From: Flavobacteriales bacterium
GTDB taxonomy: Bacteria > Bacteroidota > Bacteroidia > Flavobacteriales_E > Vicingaceae
NCBI GenBank assembly: GCA_002706365.1
Contig: PALM01000037.1
Coordinates: 1 to 34,224 of the forward strand
DNA: 34,224 bases
Reading direction: 5' to 3'
Part shown: positions 1 to 9,299 of the stretch, piece after piece
How positions within the stretch are numbered: position 1 is the stretch's first letter
How the letters are laid out: every line of letters begins with the position of its first letter
The notes under the pieces: generated by a model
Database searches by the model: none
Told to the model about the DNA's origin: nothing
The model's input: only the letters and a program-made list of their open reading frames with translations
Position numbers and translations under genes: made by a program

Positions 1-154
1 ACAAATTAATACTGGATACTATTCCTTTGTTTAGTTCACCTTCTTACCTTGGTTCTTAGAATTTAACTCCTTAAAAATATACTTTCAAGGTCTAAAGGCT
101 CTTTGTGGTTAAGGCGAATTCTATTTTGAAAAGAGATTTTATTGATTAACTACC

Positions 155-285
155 ATCCGCTTTAACCACAAAAGCCCCTGTGGTTCCCGAGTGATTCCGC
201 TGCGCGGAATTGTATCGAGGGACGGGGCTTCGCAAAGGCGCTGCGCTTTGCACAACGGTCGCAGAGACATTTCGTACCTAAATAC
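155..285 (-). repeat. Composite intergenic repeat, copy 1, with nested hairpin
   Basis: The gene-free stretch 1-549 holds two copies of the mosaic repeat; 1-154 shows nothing recognisable. This copy starts with ATCCGCTTTAACCACAAAAG and continues through the GGCGCTGCGCTTTGCAC phrase. Inserted in it is a nested palindrome: outer arms AGCCCC (173-178) and GGGGCT (224-229) enclose a 38-bp element (185-222) whose core is ATTCCGC-tgc-GCGGAAT. That element recurs in inverted orientation, with one visible difference, at 9619-9656. Confidence 0.8.
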
Positions 286-387
286 CCAGTCTCCAGTCTC
301 CGATCACCAGTCTCTATTCTTTAGGCATTCTAGCTGCATTTTAGTGCACTTTAGGCACTTCTTCCCCGGCTATCGGCCATCAAGACC

Positions 388-533
388 ATCCGCTTTAACC
401 ACAAAAGCTAATCGCTTCGCTCATAGCTTCACGGAGGCGCTGCGCTTTGCACGGCGAGCACGGCGGCATTTTGATTCCCAATGTCGTCCTGGTCTTTTTA
501 TCCTTCGAAGCTCGAAGAGCGTAGAAGGACGTC
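388..533 (-). repeat. Composite intergenic repeat, copy 2
   Basis: Second copy in the 1-549 gap. It runs ATCCGCTTTAACCACAAAAG, GCTAATCGCTTCGCTCATAGC, the GGAGGCGCTGCGCTTTGCAC phrase, then a 50-bp block (484-533) containing TCCTTCGAAGCTCGAAGAGC and GTAGAAGGACGTC. The 50-bp block recurs at 27143-27194 and, inverted, at 15544-15592. It ends immediately downstream of the stop codon of the 550-2610 gene. Confidence 0.8.
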
Positions 534-549
534 TTCATCCTCAGAGCAA

Positions 550-2610
550 CTACCTTCTCCTCATTCCCCCTCCGCCACGCGATGGCATTGCCATTGGCCT
601 TGAAGCCGGTCTGGCAGCTGGTCTAGATGCAGGCCTAGTTGGTGTAGTTGCTGGGCGGGTACTTGGTCTTGAATAAGAATTAGAAGGTCTTGTTGCAGGT
701 CGGGTACTTGGCTGGGATGGTCTTGTTGCCGGCCTGGTGCTTGGCTGTGATGGTCTGGTCGCCGGTCTAGTACTTGGTTGATTTGGTCTTGCAGCGGGAC
801 GTGTAGATGGCCTGTTGGCAGGTCTTGTACTTGGTCTTGTCGAAGGCCTAGTGCTTGGACGGTTTGCGCCTGTTCCGGGTCTAGTTGAAGGTCGCTGATA
901 ACGATTTACTCCACCTCGATCTGCATGGTAAATTGGTCTTGCAGGGACTGGTCTTCTGTATCCTGGGCGATAGTATGGCGGACGATAGTAAGATGGTCCC
1001 CAATGATAATGTACTCCCCAATATCCATGTCCGTACCATCCATAAGGTGAACCGAAACTAAATCCAAAACTCCATCCTGTTACTGTGTTATAGCGCATGG
1101 AAAATCCATAGCTATAAGGACGATAATAGTAATGCCCCATATACCACGGATTGTAATAGAATCCTGTTCCATAAACCACTGATCCCCCATATACATAAGA
1201 GCCATAATAGCCCGGAAGATATCCCACATAAACTACTGAAGGAGAAGTCTCATAGATATAAACGTATTTGGTGTTGTATTGAGGGTTTTCGGCCGGAATA
1301 TCGTCGACTTCTTCCGGACGCTCTTCCGACACTTCCCATGGTCCTTTTGGAGAATCTGATTGAAACCAAATGGCATTATCACATAGAAAATAGCGATCGC
1401 CATCTTTGAAAACCGAACTATTGGTATTCACTGCATATTCTAAGTCGAGGCCTTTGATCTTTTCAAATTCAGGCTCCCCATTGTATTCCACTTCAGATGC
1501 TTCGGTGTCTCTCTTTACTGCTGCTGTTTGTGGAATTTGAGCATCGTAGATCGCATCTTGCGCTTGCTTGGTGCCTGCAACAGATGCCAATACATCTGCT
1601 TTTGGTCCTGTGGCTGAAATTCGCTGAAAACTAGAAGGCAAATCCTCCGAAGCGATGTAATGCCAATCTCCTTCTAGTTGTGCTGCATGAAACCACCTAC
1701 CCGAGATTAGCAGATAATAGTGTTGATCTTCAATCCGCATAAAGAGATCGGATTCTGTGTTATCGACATAGAGTAGGGCTGTACTATCGAGCGGACTAAA
1801 ATTTGGGTCTCCTTTAGTCACAACCAATTCGGCGGGCTCTGTGGCCATAATAATTGCAGGCGGACTGCTGCTCTTGTACTTTGCATCTTCAACCTGATCC
1901 TCTTCCAATCCGGCTTTTTCTACTAATGCTTTCAATGCATCAGGCACCTCTGTGGTAGCTTCCCAAGGACCCATAGAATTCATTGATCTATACCAGAAAT
2001 CCCCACCTTTCAGATAGTAAGAATTGCTTGCACTCTCTTTTGCGATGAAGGATGAAGAATTGATGATCACTTCATATCCATTCTCGGCTTCTTTGAACTT
2101 TGGTTCTCCATCTGTGAGGATAAGTACAGTTGGCTTATTGGCAATGATGATCTTTGGAGGCTCATTGTTGAGCTCGGCCTGATAACTACTCACAGTCTTC
2201 ATGGAATCGATCAAGTCGTCAAGTGGAATTAGAAACTCCCAGTTGGGAATCTCTTTCTCAATGATATCGCTAAAAGCCTCCTTTTGTGCTTCGCTCACTT
2301 CATCCGGAAAACGGACTTCATCAACTGTAATAGAAGCTAGACTGGTCATCCTCGACTCTCTATCTACATCCAAAATAGCCGTGGTCCACATCATCCCAAA
2401 AACCGGTTGACCATCATCACCTCTCTTTACTGAAACGGCTGAGTTAGATTTAAGGCGTAAGTCGATGTACTCTATATTCTGCGGTTCGTAGACTAGGATT
2501 GTAAAATCGCTAACTTTTACTTCTCTTGGCCAGCTGAGGGTATTGGCTTTTTGAGCGTTTAGAGTGATTGAAGTAGATAGGATGAATAAGAAGATGAGGA
2601 GCTTTTTCAT
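550..2610 (-). CDS. Secreted Tyr/Gly-rich protein with C-terminal RPSTRP repeats
   Basis: A 686-residue protein of unknown function, predicted to be exported: residues 1-19 form a typical signal peptide (basic start, hydrophobic core, cleavage near LNA-Q). The middle carries three related units of about 80 residues, each ending in an aromatic W-x(7-9)-G[PD]W pattern (W206/GPW214-216, W306/GDW314-316, W415/GPW423-425). Residues 445-550 are very rich in Tyr, Gly and Trp, and about 560-680 are Arg-Pro-Ser-Thr repeats followed by a Gly/Arg tail. The layout resembles Bacteroidota proteins often labelled carbohydrate-binding family V/XII, but I see no catalytic motif. The low-complexity basic tail could contact the cell wall, DNA or polysaccharide; that is speculation. 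It is a lone gene, flanked on both sides by intergenic repeats. Confidence 0.85.
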   Translation of the reverse strand: MKKLLIFLFILSTSITLNAQKANTLSWPREVKVSDFTILVYEPQNIEYIDLRLKSNSAVSVKRGDDGQPVFGMMWTTAILDVDRESRMTSLASITVDEVRFPDEVSEAQKEAFSDIIEKEIPNWEFLIPLDDLIDSMKTVSSYQAELNNEPPKIIIANKPTVLILTDGEPKFKEAENGYEVIINSSSFIAKESASNSYYLKGGDFWYRSMNSMGPWEATTEVPDALKALVEKAGLEEDQVEDAKYKSSSPPAIIMATEPAELVVTKGDPNFSPLDSTALLYVDNTESDLFMRIEDQHYYLLISGRWFHAAQLEGDWHYIASEDLPSSFQRISATGPKADVLASVAGTKQAQDAIYDAQIPQTAAVKRDTEASEVEYNGEPEFEKIKGLDLEYAVNTNSSVFKDGDRYFLCDNAIWFQSDSPKGPWEVSEERPEEVDDIPAENPQYNTKYVYIYETSPSVVYVGYLPGYYGSYVYGGSVVYGTGFYYNPWYMGHYYYRPYSYGFSMRYNTVTGWSFGFSFGSPYGWYGHGYWGVHYHWGPSYYRPPYYRPGYRRPVPARPIYHADRGGVNRYQRPSTRPGTGANRPSTRPSTRPSTRPANRPSTRPAARPNQPSTRPATRPSQPSTRPATRPSQPSTRPATRPSNSYSRPSTRPATTPTRPASRPAARPASRPMAMPSRGGGGMRRR
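686..784 (-). repeat. 33-bp tandem repeat inside the RPSTRP-repeat gene
   Basis: Three adjacent 33-bp units (686-718, 719-751, 752-784), with a diverged fourth after them, encode the 11-residue unit SQPSTRPATRP. The unit keeps the reading frame, so changes in copy number would only lengthen or shorten the basic tail. Confidence 0.8.
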
Positions 2611-2782
2611 GTATTAAAGATAAGGAATGTTGAATGTGTGAATGATGAATGTGTGAATTATGAATGACTTTGAGTGCTTAGTGTAAAAACTTAGTGCTCT
2701 TGGTGGTTAAGGCTGATGGTATTTTGATGTTGGAGTCGATTAAATAGGTTCTGTTGGTTCTGTTCAGTAAACTGTGTCATTT

Positions 2783-2860
2783 GCTTTTACCACAAAAGCT
2801 AATCGCTGCGCTCATAGCTTCACGGAGGCGCTTCGCTTTACACGAAGATCACAGCGACAT
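2783..2860 (-). repeat. Composite intergenic repeat, copy 3
   Basis: A copy of the ACCACAAAAGCTAATCGC / CTCATAGCTTCACGGAGG / GCGCTTCGCTTTACAC phrase also seen at 388-476. It lies between the 3' end of the 2890-3510 gene and the start of the 550-2610 gene. Confidence 0.75.
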
Positions 2861-2889
2861 ATTTATCCTAATACCTAGCAATCGGCCAT

Positions 2890-3510
2890 TCAATGCAGTT
2901 TCTTTCCTTCAATAAACCTCACCCCAAAGGGCCCATCGGCAAAGTAAATGCTGTAGTTATCTGTTCCTTCATTCTCGAACTCTTCATTATGATATAAGGT
3001 TCGAAGGAATTGTCGGTCTTGGTAGGTGTTGTCTTCTAATATGAGGATGACCGACTTCTCTTCACGGACCATTTCTTCAATACTATAGCTTTCTTCATAG
3101 GTCTCACCTTTGAACATCCAATTGCTTCCAAAGAACATGGCTAAAAAGAATGGGGAAATTCCAATGATGTTGAGAATGATGTATTCATACATGCTCATGG
3201 TGAACTTGCGGCGATAGAACTTAACTGGGATAAAGAAGGAAATCGCCAGCATTAGACAGATCAGCTGGATGAATTCGAAAGTGTTTAGATCGGCAATTAG
3301 GAAGGCATTCAGCACAAGTATGCATGAGGCAAAATAGACCAAGACCATGGTTACATGGACTTTATGCATATTGTCGGGTGCCTCACGATGAATCTTCTCT
3401 AGCTTGAGTCTTTCGTGGTAGTGTGTCACACCCTCGGCAGCTGCCTTCTTTCGTGCAGCGCGACGTTCTTCACTTCGCTTACGACCAGGTCTATGATGGG
3501 TTTTGTTCAA
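2890..3510 (-). CDS. Hypothetical membrane protein with basic N-terminus
   Basis: A 206-residue protein I do not recognise. Residues 1-40 are strongly basic (many Lys, Arg and His). Three hydrophobic segments follow at about 52-75, 80-98 and 108-126, and then a charged soluble C-terminal domain of about 75 residues. The start used is TTG: a TAG stop lies four codons upstream in frame and the next ATG is residue 48, which would remove the basic segment, so the exact start is uncertain. It is probably an inner-membrane protein with its C-terminal domain on one side. Neighbouring genes give no functional link. Confidence 0.7.
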   Translation of the reverse strand: MNKTHHRPGRKRSEERRAARKKAAAEGVTHYHERLKLEKIHREAPDNMHKVHVTMVLVYFASCILVLNAFLIADLNTFEFIQLICLMLAISFFIPVKFYRRKFTMSMYEYIILNIIGISPFFLAMFFGSNWMFKGETYEESYSIEEMVREEKSVILILEDNTYQDRQFLRTLYHNEEFENEGTDNYSIYFADGPFGVRFIEGKKLH

Positions 3511-3577
3511 TTTAATTAACTATAGAATAAAAACTGCCAAAACATTTTATAATTACCATAAGTGTGTTCGAGTTCGT

Positions 3578-3601
3578 CCTCCTTTGCTATCGCTACGGAG
3601 G
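3578..3601. repeat. Short palindrome in a degraded repeat copy
   Basis: CCTCC (3578-3582) and GGAGG (3597-3601) bracket a 14-nt loop within a stretch holding GTTCGAGTTCG and GTTCGAGTCCGG. It matches the repeat family's habit of carrying a small hairpin inside a GAGTCCG phrase (compare 6705-6720). Confidence 0.55.
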
Positions 3602-3700
3602 GTTTTGTTCGAGTCCGGCTTCTCATAAAAAACTAAAATGATAATCTATGAATCTGATTCCCGGACTCGTACCCGTACTCAAACCTATTCAACAAAGAGG

Positions 3701-4657
3701 CTATAGTCTTTCCATTATATACTCATACAACCCAAACATATTATCCATATCTGCTAAATAAGCCGTCTCATTTGGCATGTGTACGTTCTCTTCTGCTGCT
3801 CCTACAAAGCACCAATCAATAGGGTAGGGCGACTTCTGTAATGCGTTTCCATCGCTTCCTCCACTAGACTCAACTTCCAATTGAAAGGGAATGTTCGAAT
3901 CCCGAGCCAATTCAATTATCTTGTTGACATATGCTTTTCTAGGAATTCCCGAATCTCGCATTGAGATTACCGGACCTTTTTCGGCTTTTACTCCTTCTGT
4001 TAACCAAGAAATATCAGAGATCAAGGCTTGTTTTATTCCATATTCATTGTAGAGATATCTGGCCAAATAACCCACAGATCCACCACCCACTTCTTCCCAG
4101 GCTGAAAAACAGATCGCACCATTCTCAAGCGTCTCGGCTAATTTCAATGCATTTAAAACTCCCAGTCTGTTGTCTAGATAAGCCGTAGTCACTTTCTTAT
4201 CATCCGATCTAAAATCAACTTTGTAAGTTAGACTAGTTCCTCGATCGACTTCCCTGTCAAATTGCAATACCGTATCAATCTCCTGTTCGTCTTCGTCTTC
4301 CGACCTCGTCTTGACAGCATAATGCAACTTCCCTTCAATAGGCCCATTACTATCTTCACCCACTAAGATAGTTCCTTCCTCACCCTTCGGACCGCCAATC
4401 TTAATCAACTCATTTCCATAGCCAACTGTATAACCCACAGAATCCATATGGGCATAGACAGCAGTTCTGGGTTTTCCAAAGATGAGGATCAGACAGTCTT
4501 GAAAATCATCTCCAAAAACCAGTTTCGGCTGCACTTTCCAGCTGGATAAGTTGGCAGTGATGTAGTCTAAAAGCCAATCGCGCATAGCGAGTTCTTCGCC
4601 TGAGGGAGCTTTTACTTCGCATAATTGCTTTAGTAGTTCTAAGTCATTAGAATTCAT
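3701..4657 (-). CDS. M42-family glutamyl/aminopeptidase-like metallopeptidase
   Basis: A 318-residue cytosolic peptidase of the M42 family: di-metal aminopeptidases that trim short peptides, often as large tetrahedral assemblies. The metal-binding pattern is complete: AHMDSVG (H70, D72), AYLDNRLG (D162), AWEEVGG (E188 catalytic base, E189), SDIS (D215) and ENVHMP (H293). SGGSDGN (265-271) is also typical of the family. The length is slightly shorter than the usual 340-360 residues. The start is ATG with no alternative upstream. There is no signal peptide, so it acts in the cytoplasm. It stands alone between repeat-bearing gaps. Confidence 0.9.
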   Translation of the reverse strand: MNSNDLELLKQLCEVKAPSGEELAMRDWLLDYITANLSSWKVQPKLVFGDDFQDCLILIFGKPRTAVYAHMDSVGYTVGYGNELIKIGGPKGEEGTILVGEDSNGPIEGKLHYAVKTRSEDEDEQEIDTVLQFDREVDRGTSLTYKVDFRSDDKKVTTAYLDNRLGVLNALKLAETLENGAICFSAWEEVGGGSVGYLARYLYNEYGIKQALISDISWLTEGVKAEKGPVISMRDSGIPRKAYVNKIIELARDSNIPFQLEVESSGGSDGNALQKSPYPIDWCFVGAAEENVHMPNETAYLADMDNMFGLYEYIMERL

Positions 4658-4739
4658 GAAGCGAAGTTAAACTGGAAACTGGAAAGAAGAAACTGGAAAG
4701 TTATTGAGAGTTCAGATATTAAGGGTACAGTGTACAGAG

Positions 4740-5089
4740 ACAATGCTGATAACCGATAATTGATATTCATAACAATTCTTTGGCTATGGCACAAAGGCTC
4801 GCTATGGCGCTTCGCGCGCTCTAAGGTTCACAATGATTTGTTATTCCACTCCTAGTGAACCTTTGCGCCTTTCTGCCTAAGGCAGGAAACCTTTGTGAAC
4901 CCTTGTGTAATAGGTAAAAGGAGACTGGTGATCGAAGACTGGAGACTGGTTTTTTAAGATCGAAATGTCGCTGTGCCGCTGCGCCTTCGCTGTGCCCGCT
5001 GTGGTTAAAGTGGATGGTGATATAATTCTGCTTTTATTCGCTGCCTACGAGTTCTCCTTCGGCTACGCTCAGGAACCACCTCAGGTAGC
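4740..5089 (+). repeat. Composite intergenic repeat, copy 4, with GCTGCC hairpin
   Basis: The gap 4658-5138 is filled by repeat phrases: CACAAAGGCTCGC, a small CTGCC-taa-GGCAG hairpin (4873-4885), GAAGACTGGAGACTGG, and CGCTGTGGTTAAAGTGGATGG. The right end (5040-5089) is the GCTGCCTACGAG / TCCTTCGGC / CTCAGGAACC / AGGTAGC hairpin also found at 14731-14780 and, inverted, at 25817-25865. No gene is seen here. Confidence 0.75.
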
Positions 5090-5138
5090 GACATTCTATT
5101 AACAATAGCATTGAATTGATGAATAGGCCAATGCCAAC

Positions 5139-6371
5139 TCACTCAACCTTCCAATCAAACACCATCGCATCCACAGAATCTGCTAAGATGACTGAATAGT
5201 TTCCAGCAGGAAGGGCCATTAGGACCTCTGTATTTGTACTATCTGCCTCTACAATATCCATTGGCACTGCCCTCTGCACATCTTCACCAGCTTTGAAAGC
5301 AAGGAACATCAAAGGGTAAGACATTTTATGCTCGGGTACATAGATCTCTGCTTGCTTATTTCCCTGTGCGAAAAGCCAATCGGGCCGGCCATTAATGTAA
5401 CTGCTCATAGGATGTAAAATGGCTAGATCAGTGTAGTTGGTTTTCCAATCGTAACCAAAGGCCTTTCCACTTTCTTTATTGATCAAAACTGATGGCTCTT
5501 TTGGATCTAAAGCTTTAAGCAATGGATGATTGAAAGTACTATCCCCTCTTTCTGAATAAGTTGTTTGAGTGATGGTGTAGGGATCGATCTGTGTAAACTC
5601 CTTCAACCTTCCGGCCATGGTCTTTTCCCAAGCTTCATATTCTCCTTCATAGGCATGTGCAAAGCCACAATGGATGAGGAATTTGCTTTCAGGATGCTTG
5701 CGGATCATATCGGCAATCTGCTTGGCCTGACCAATCTCCCTGAATTTGCCACTGGCATTGGTGGTGTCTTCATAAGGGAAGACTTCAAAGCCAATTTCCA
5801 TTGCTTTTCTCACCAAATCCCCAAATTGAGGGTCTTTGATGTAATAACCGGAACCTTGAATGGGATATTTTCGCTCGTTTAGTGTGGAATCCATCCATTT
5901 TCCCGGACTCAATGCCTCTAAACCAAAGTAGCGGTAGCCTTTATCGTACAATCCTTGCAACAAACTCTTTGTAAAAAAGCGATGCGAGGAATTGTGATGC
6001 GCTTCATTGATAATGATCACTTGCTCTTCATCAGCAGCTTCAATAATGTAATCTTTGGCATTTCTGATCTCATAAGTCTGATTGATGGAATCGATCTCCT
6101 CCTGACTGTAAGTCTTTTCTCCTCCCGGCATCCCCAAATCCCAGGTCGACATAGCATTCTTATAATCGCCCTTAGCGGCATATTCTGAAGCCGCTTTTTG
6201 ATATTTCCATTCCGCCGTTTCAGTGGCGAGATCGTGTTCAATCTGACTAGTAAACAAATAGGGCAATTGGTAGTCGATCTCTTGCAAGACGATTGGCTGG
6301 CGATCGGGTTCATTGTTGAACTTGCATCCTACTGTTGCGAGCAGCAGGAAAGGGAGAAGCTTGTGTTTCAT
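5139..6371 (-). CDS. Lipoprotein with erythromycin esterase/ChaN-like fold
   Basis: A 410-residue predicted lipoprotein. The start chosen is the ATG giving MKHKLLPFLLLATVGC, an orthodox lipobox with Cys16; an ATG seven codons upstream would also read. The core, about residues 105-270, contains IIINEAHH (E123, H125, H126), YFGLEAL (E152) and FLIHCGFAH. This arrangement of acidic and His residues is typical of the erythromycin esterase/TraB/ChaN superfamily. In that superfamily these residues serve hydrolysis or metal/haem binding; which applies here cannot be told. The C-terminal 120 residues look like a separate beta-rich domain. It is likely anchored in the outer or inner membrane facing the periplasm. 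No operon partners. Confidence 0.75.
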   Translation of the reverse strand: MKHKLLPFLLLATVGCKFNNEPDRQPIVLQEIDYQLPYLFTSQIEHDLATETAEWKYQKAASEYAAKGDYKNAMSTWDLGMPGGEKTYSQEEIDSINQTYEIRNAKDYIIEAADEEQVIIINEAHHNSSHRFFTKSLLQGLYDKGYRYFGLEALSPGKWMDSTLNERKYPIQGSGYYIKDPQFGDLVRKAMEIGFEVFPYEDTTNASGKFREIGQAKQIADMIRKHPESKFLIHCGFAHAYEGEYEAWEKTMAGRLKEFTQIDPYTITQTTYSERGDSTFNHPLLKALDPKEPSVLINKESGKAFGYDWKTNYTDLAILHPMSSYINGRPDWLFAQGNKQAEIYVPEHKMSYPLMFLAFKAGEDVQRAVPMDIVEADSTNTEVLMALPAGNYSVILADSVDAMVFDWKVE

Positions 6372-6499
6372 GCTTGTAAAGATATATTTCAATTAGAACA
6401 AAGAAAAAAGAATAAAGAGAAAAGACTTTTTTAGGAGGCTAGAAGCTGGAAGCCAGGAGCTGGATTTTATGATCTTCGGGAAGAAGAAAGTGGGAAGTT

Positions 6500-6960
6500 T
6501 GTTTGTATTACTGAGTCACACGGAGTACATCGCTGAGTTTTACGGAGTTTTACCGAAATTACCTCCGTGAACCTCTGAGAAAGCGAAGCGCCTTTTTTTT
6601 TGAGGCCGAGGCCGGGGACCGAGGTCGGCATTGGGAATCTAAATGCTGCCGTGATCGCTGTGCCTTCGGCGAGTCCGCTGTGGTTAAAATTAGTCCGAGT
6701 CCGTCCTGCCTATCGGCAGGGTACGAGTCCGGCATTTGTTTCTGAAAATGTATCTGCGACCTTTGCGCAGAGCGTAGCGCCTTTGTGGCCCCGATTAAAT
6801 CGGGGCTTGTGGTTAAAGCGGATGGTATTTTTGATTCTGCTTCTATTCGCTGCCAACTAGTTCTCCTTCGACAAGCTCAGAAACCTGACTTCGATCTATT
6901 GCTAGTAATTCAATTTTCTGATCTCTGATTTCTGATTTGTTTTAGACCCTGTGGTATAGC
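6500..6960 (+). repeat. Composite intergenic repeat, copy 5 (long)
   Basis: Fills most of the 6372-6982 gap. In order: CCTCCGTGAACCTCTGAGAA, a T run, GGCCGGGGACCGAGGTCGGC, GCCGTGATCGCTGTGCCTTC, GCTGTGGTTAAAATTAG, the CCTGCC-tatc-GGCAGG hairpin (6705-6720), and the palindrome CCCCGATTAAATCGGGG (6789-6805) followed by CTTGTGGTTAAAGCGGATGG. It ends with GACCCTGTGGTATAGC, also found at 15639-15654. The part 6562-6788 is about 95% identical to 9387-9610, with about a dozen differences. No believable gene overlaps it. Confidence 0.85.
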
Positions 6961-6982
6961 TTGGTATAGCTACAAATGGCAA

Positions 6983-9205
6983 TTATCTCACAATATAATT
7001 CCCATACCTCGGATACTTCACCTCATAACTAAAACCAACATCCTTCTTTGCACCAGCATCAAGATCGAATGTCCATTCCAAAAAGCCTTTCTTCTCATCA
7101 ACAACAGCATCCTGAGCTTCCAAGAGTTCGCACTCGATATTCTTGCGATTCGATAGAGGATATTGGTCTTTCACAATAACTCTAATTGGAAACTGCTTGT
7201 TGTTCTTTACTACAATTTCCCAGGCCACTGTTTCCTTGATGTTATTGCTAAAGATGATTTGATTATCCAGTTCCTTATTCTCATCCCTACTTACAAAGAT
7301 CTGCTTGTCCCTGCCCAGGGAAATTGAGAGCGTGTCTTCAGTTGCCTGACTGTTGATGTAAGTCTCGCCGGTATACGTTCCTCTGTAATAGATAGAAGCC
7401 TCACCAGAGAGTAGATCGAGCTCTTCCCAATTTGTGAGATTCAGCATAAGAAAGGCTTCTTTTTCAAAACGCGGTAGCACATGGTATTCATAATCTACCT
7501 TCATGCTTTCTTCCTTGATCTTGATGTTGTAATCCTTTCCATCAGAAGGGATGGTGTAAGGCACCTTGATCTCATACTCCAGACTAAGTGCATTGTCGTT
7601 CTTCTCAAAACTCACCATTTGTCGCATGCTACTTCTCGGTCCTTCAGCATCACTTCTACTTGATATATAGCGATTTGATGAGCCAGAGGAATAATCACCA
7701 TAATAATCCGAATCTCCATAAGCGGCAGATTTACCTCTACTTTGGACACTTACTTCTTCAATGGCCGACTTTGGCAATTGTGTGCTTCCAGTGACTTGTA
7801 TGCCATCTATGAAGGTGACATCATTTCCATCTCTTGCACCTCTATAATTAATATCGGTATGACCGTAGTCTCTAGAAAAGACTCCATTTCCTGCTGTACC
7901 GGCAATATCTGTAGCAGATCGCACCGCCATTCTCTGAATTTCTTCGCGAGTCACTGTCTCTTCCATAGTAGTTTGATCCTTCTCGAAAAGAGGGCTAGAG
8001 TATTCGGTTACCTCTACTTCTGATAATGCTATACCCGCTGAAATGATCACATCTTGATTTACTATTCTGGCCGCTGGAATTAGCAAATCAGCTACTTGGA
8101 TTGTCTGATATCCGATGTAAGAAACACGAAGATCATAATTCCCCGGTTCTATGGGTTTCAAAGTATAGAAGCCATCAAAATCGGTAGTTGCACCAAGATA
8201 TTGTTCTCCATTTTTCATTAGAGATACATTGGCAAAGGGAACTGGCTCTCCCGTCTCATAATCTCTAATCTTTCCTTTTAGAGAGCTAACTCCATCCTTT
8301 GCTAGGTTTTCATTCTGACTAAAATCTGGATAGTCGCTCACAAAGGGTTGATTCCTATTTACCAACCACTTTTGCATTTCGGGGATGGCGCTGCTAATGG
8401 ATGGGTTATTGGAGGAGAGGGTAAGCGATACTTTATCCCAATCTTCACCGCTCGACTGAAACACATTAGCATTGTAGATGATCTTCAGCGGATCTGTAAT
8501 TTCTCGCACCCTAAAATCATAGGTGGGAATCCATCCGGCAGTGGGAATGTAGTAACTCAGCTGAAGCGCTGTATTAGTTGGGCTTTCACATTCCAAGCTA
8601 ATCAAAACGGTGGAGTACAATTTATTCTTATTTGCAAAGCGCTTATTCAGCTCTTCATACTTATCTGCAATCGCATCATTGTTCTTCTTGATCTTAATAT
8701 GCAGGTCGATGATCTCATTGTGAATATTGAGTAGTCTAGTTCGGTAAAAGGCCGATGCCTGTTTTAGCTCATCGATTTCCGCCCCTTTTTCAGCACCGCC
8801 AAACTGAGAATTCCCCATAAGAAGTTTCTCCTCGACCCTTAAAGCATAGATCTCGTTCCTCAGCTTTCTTGAAATGGTATTCAAACTATCGATCTGATCT
8901 TCAATAAGCTCATAAGCCAATTCTTCCTCTTCAGAATTACCACTGCTCTTTTCTTGTTTAACCGAAAGGATACTCACTCCATTCATACCCTCCACTTGTA
9001 GGGTCTGACTGAGCAGATTCGAAGGAAGATCCTCGATCTTAATGGTGTGTTTCCCTTTAGAAAGGTTGATCTTACCTTCTCGATGCACCTCAGCTCCTGA
9101 AAAGAAAACTGTAACGGCTTCAACTTTTGTGTCAATGGATGTGGTATCTCCCTGCGCATTGAGAAATGCCGGCAAAAGGAGTAGGATGTAGCAAAGCTTT
9201 TTCAT
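6983..9205 (-). CDS. DUF4139 (MuiA-type) protein with inserted CarboxypepD_reg and plug-like segment
   Basis: A 740-residue exported protein (signal peptide 1-17, cleavage near LNA). Residues 25-125 match the N-terminal DUF4140 domain, 95-190 form a coiled coil, and 200-280 plus 530-735 make up the beta-rich DUF4139 domain of the mucoidy-inhibitor MuiA family. DUF4139 is interrupted at about 290-530. Residues 308-388 are a CarboxypepD_reg-like beta sandwich (LKGKIRDYETGEPVPFANV, then TDFDGFYTL). Residues 405-490 resemble a TonB-receptor plug (REEIQRM, NYRGARDG, TFIDGIQV, AIEEVSVQSRG), and a Tyr/Ser/Gly-rich linker follows. No beta-barrel follows the plug, so it is not a transporter. The insertion may provide a protein-protein contact at the outer membrane. 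The molecular role of the family is not established. Confidence 0.85.
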   Translation of the reverse strand: MKKLCYILLLLPAFLNAQGDTTSIDTKVEAVTVFFSGAEVHREGKINLSKGKHTIKIEDLPSNLLSQTLQVEGMNGVSILSVKQEKSSGNSEEEELAYELIEDQIDSLNTISRKLRNEIYALRVEEKLLMGNSQFGGAEKGAEIDELKQASAFYRTRLLNIHNEIIDLHIKIKKNNDAIADKYEELNKRFANKNKLYSTVLISLECESPTNTALQLSYYIPTAGWIPTYDFRVREITDPLKIIYNANVFQSSGEDWDKVSLTLSSNNPSISSAIPEMQKWLVNRNQPFVSDYPDFSQNENLAKDGVSSLKGKIRDYETGEPVPFANVSLMKNGEQYLGATTDFDGFYTLKPIEPGNYDLRVSYIGYQTIQVADLLIPAARIVNQDVIISAGIALSEVEVTEYSSPLFEKDQTTMEETVTREEIQRMAVRSATDIAGTAGNGVFSRDYGHTDINYRGARDGNDVTFIDGIQVTGSTQLPKSAIEEVSVQSRGKSAAYGDSDYYGDYSSGSSNRYISSRSDAEGPRSSMRQMVSFEKNDNALSLEYEIKVPYTIPSDGKDYNIKIKEESMKVDYEYHVLPRFEKEAFLMLNLTNWEELDLLSGEASIYYRGTYTGETYINSQATEDTLSISLGRDKQIFVSRDENKELDNQIIFSNNIKETVAWEIVVKNNKQFPIRVIVKDQYPLSNRKNIECELLEAQDAVVDEKKGFLEWTFDLDAGAKKDVGFSYEVKYPRYGNYIVR

Positions 9206-9299
9206 GATTGAAAAGTATTAAATAAAGAAACAGTTGGTAGTATTAGGACACGATATTAGCGCACAAACGTGGCTTTAGGGATTAAGGAAGGAAATCTAA

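Noticed and set aside
191-676. Long open reading frame on the plus strand across the first gap
   Set aside because: It runs through repeat copies 1 and 2 and into the antisense of the RPSTRP-repeat gene. Its composition is that of the repeats, and it has no domain or start signal.
686-817. Regular 33-bp repeats resembling a CRISPR array
   Set aside because: There are no unique spacers. The unit is in frame and encodes the SQPSTRPATRP repeat of the protein.
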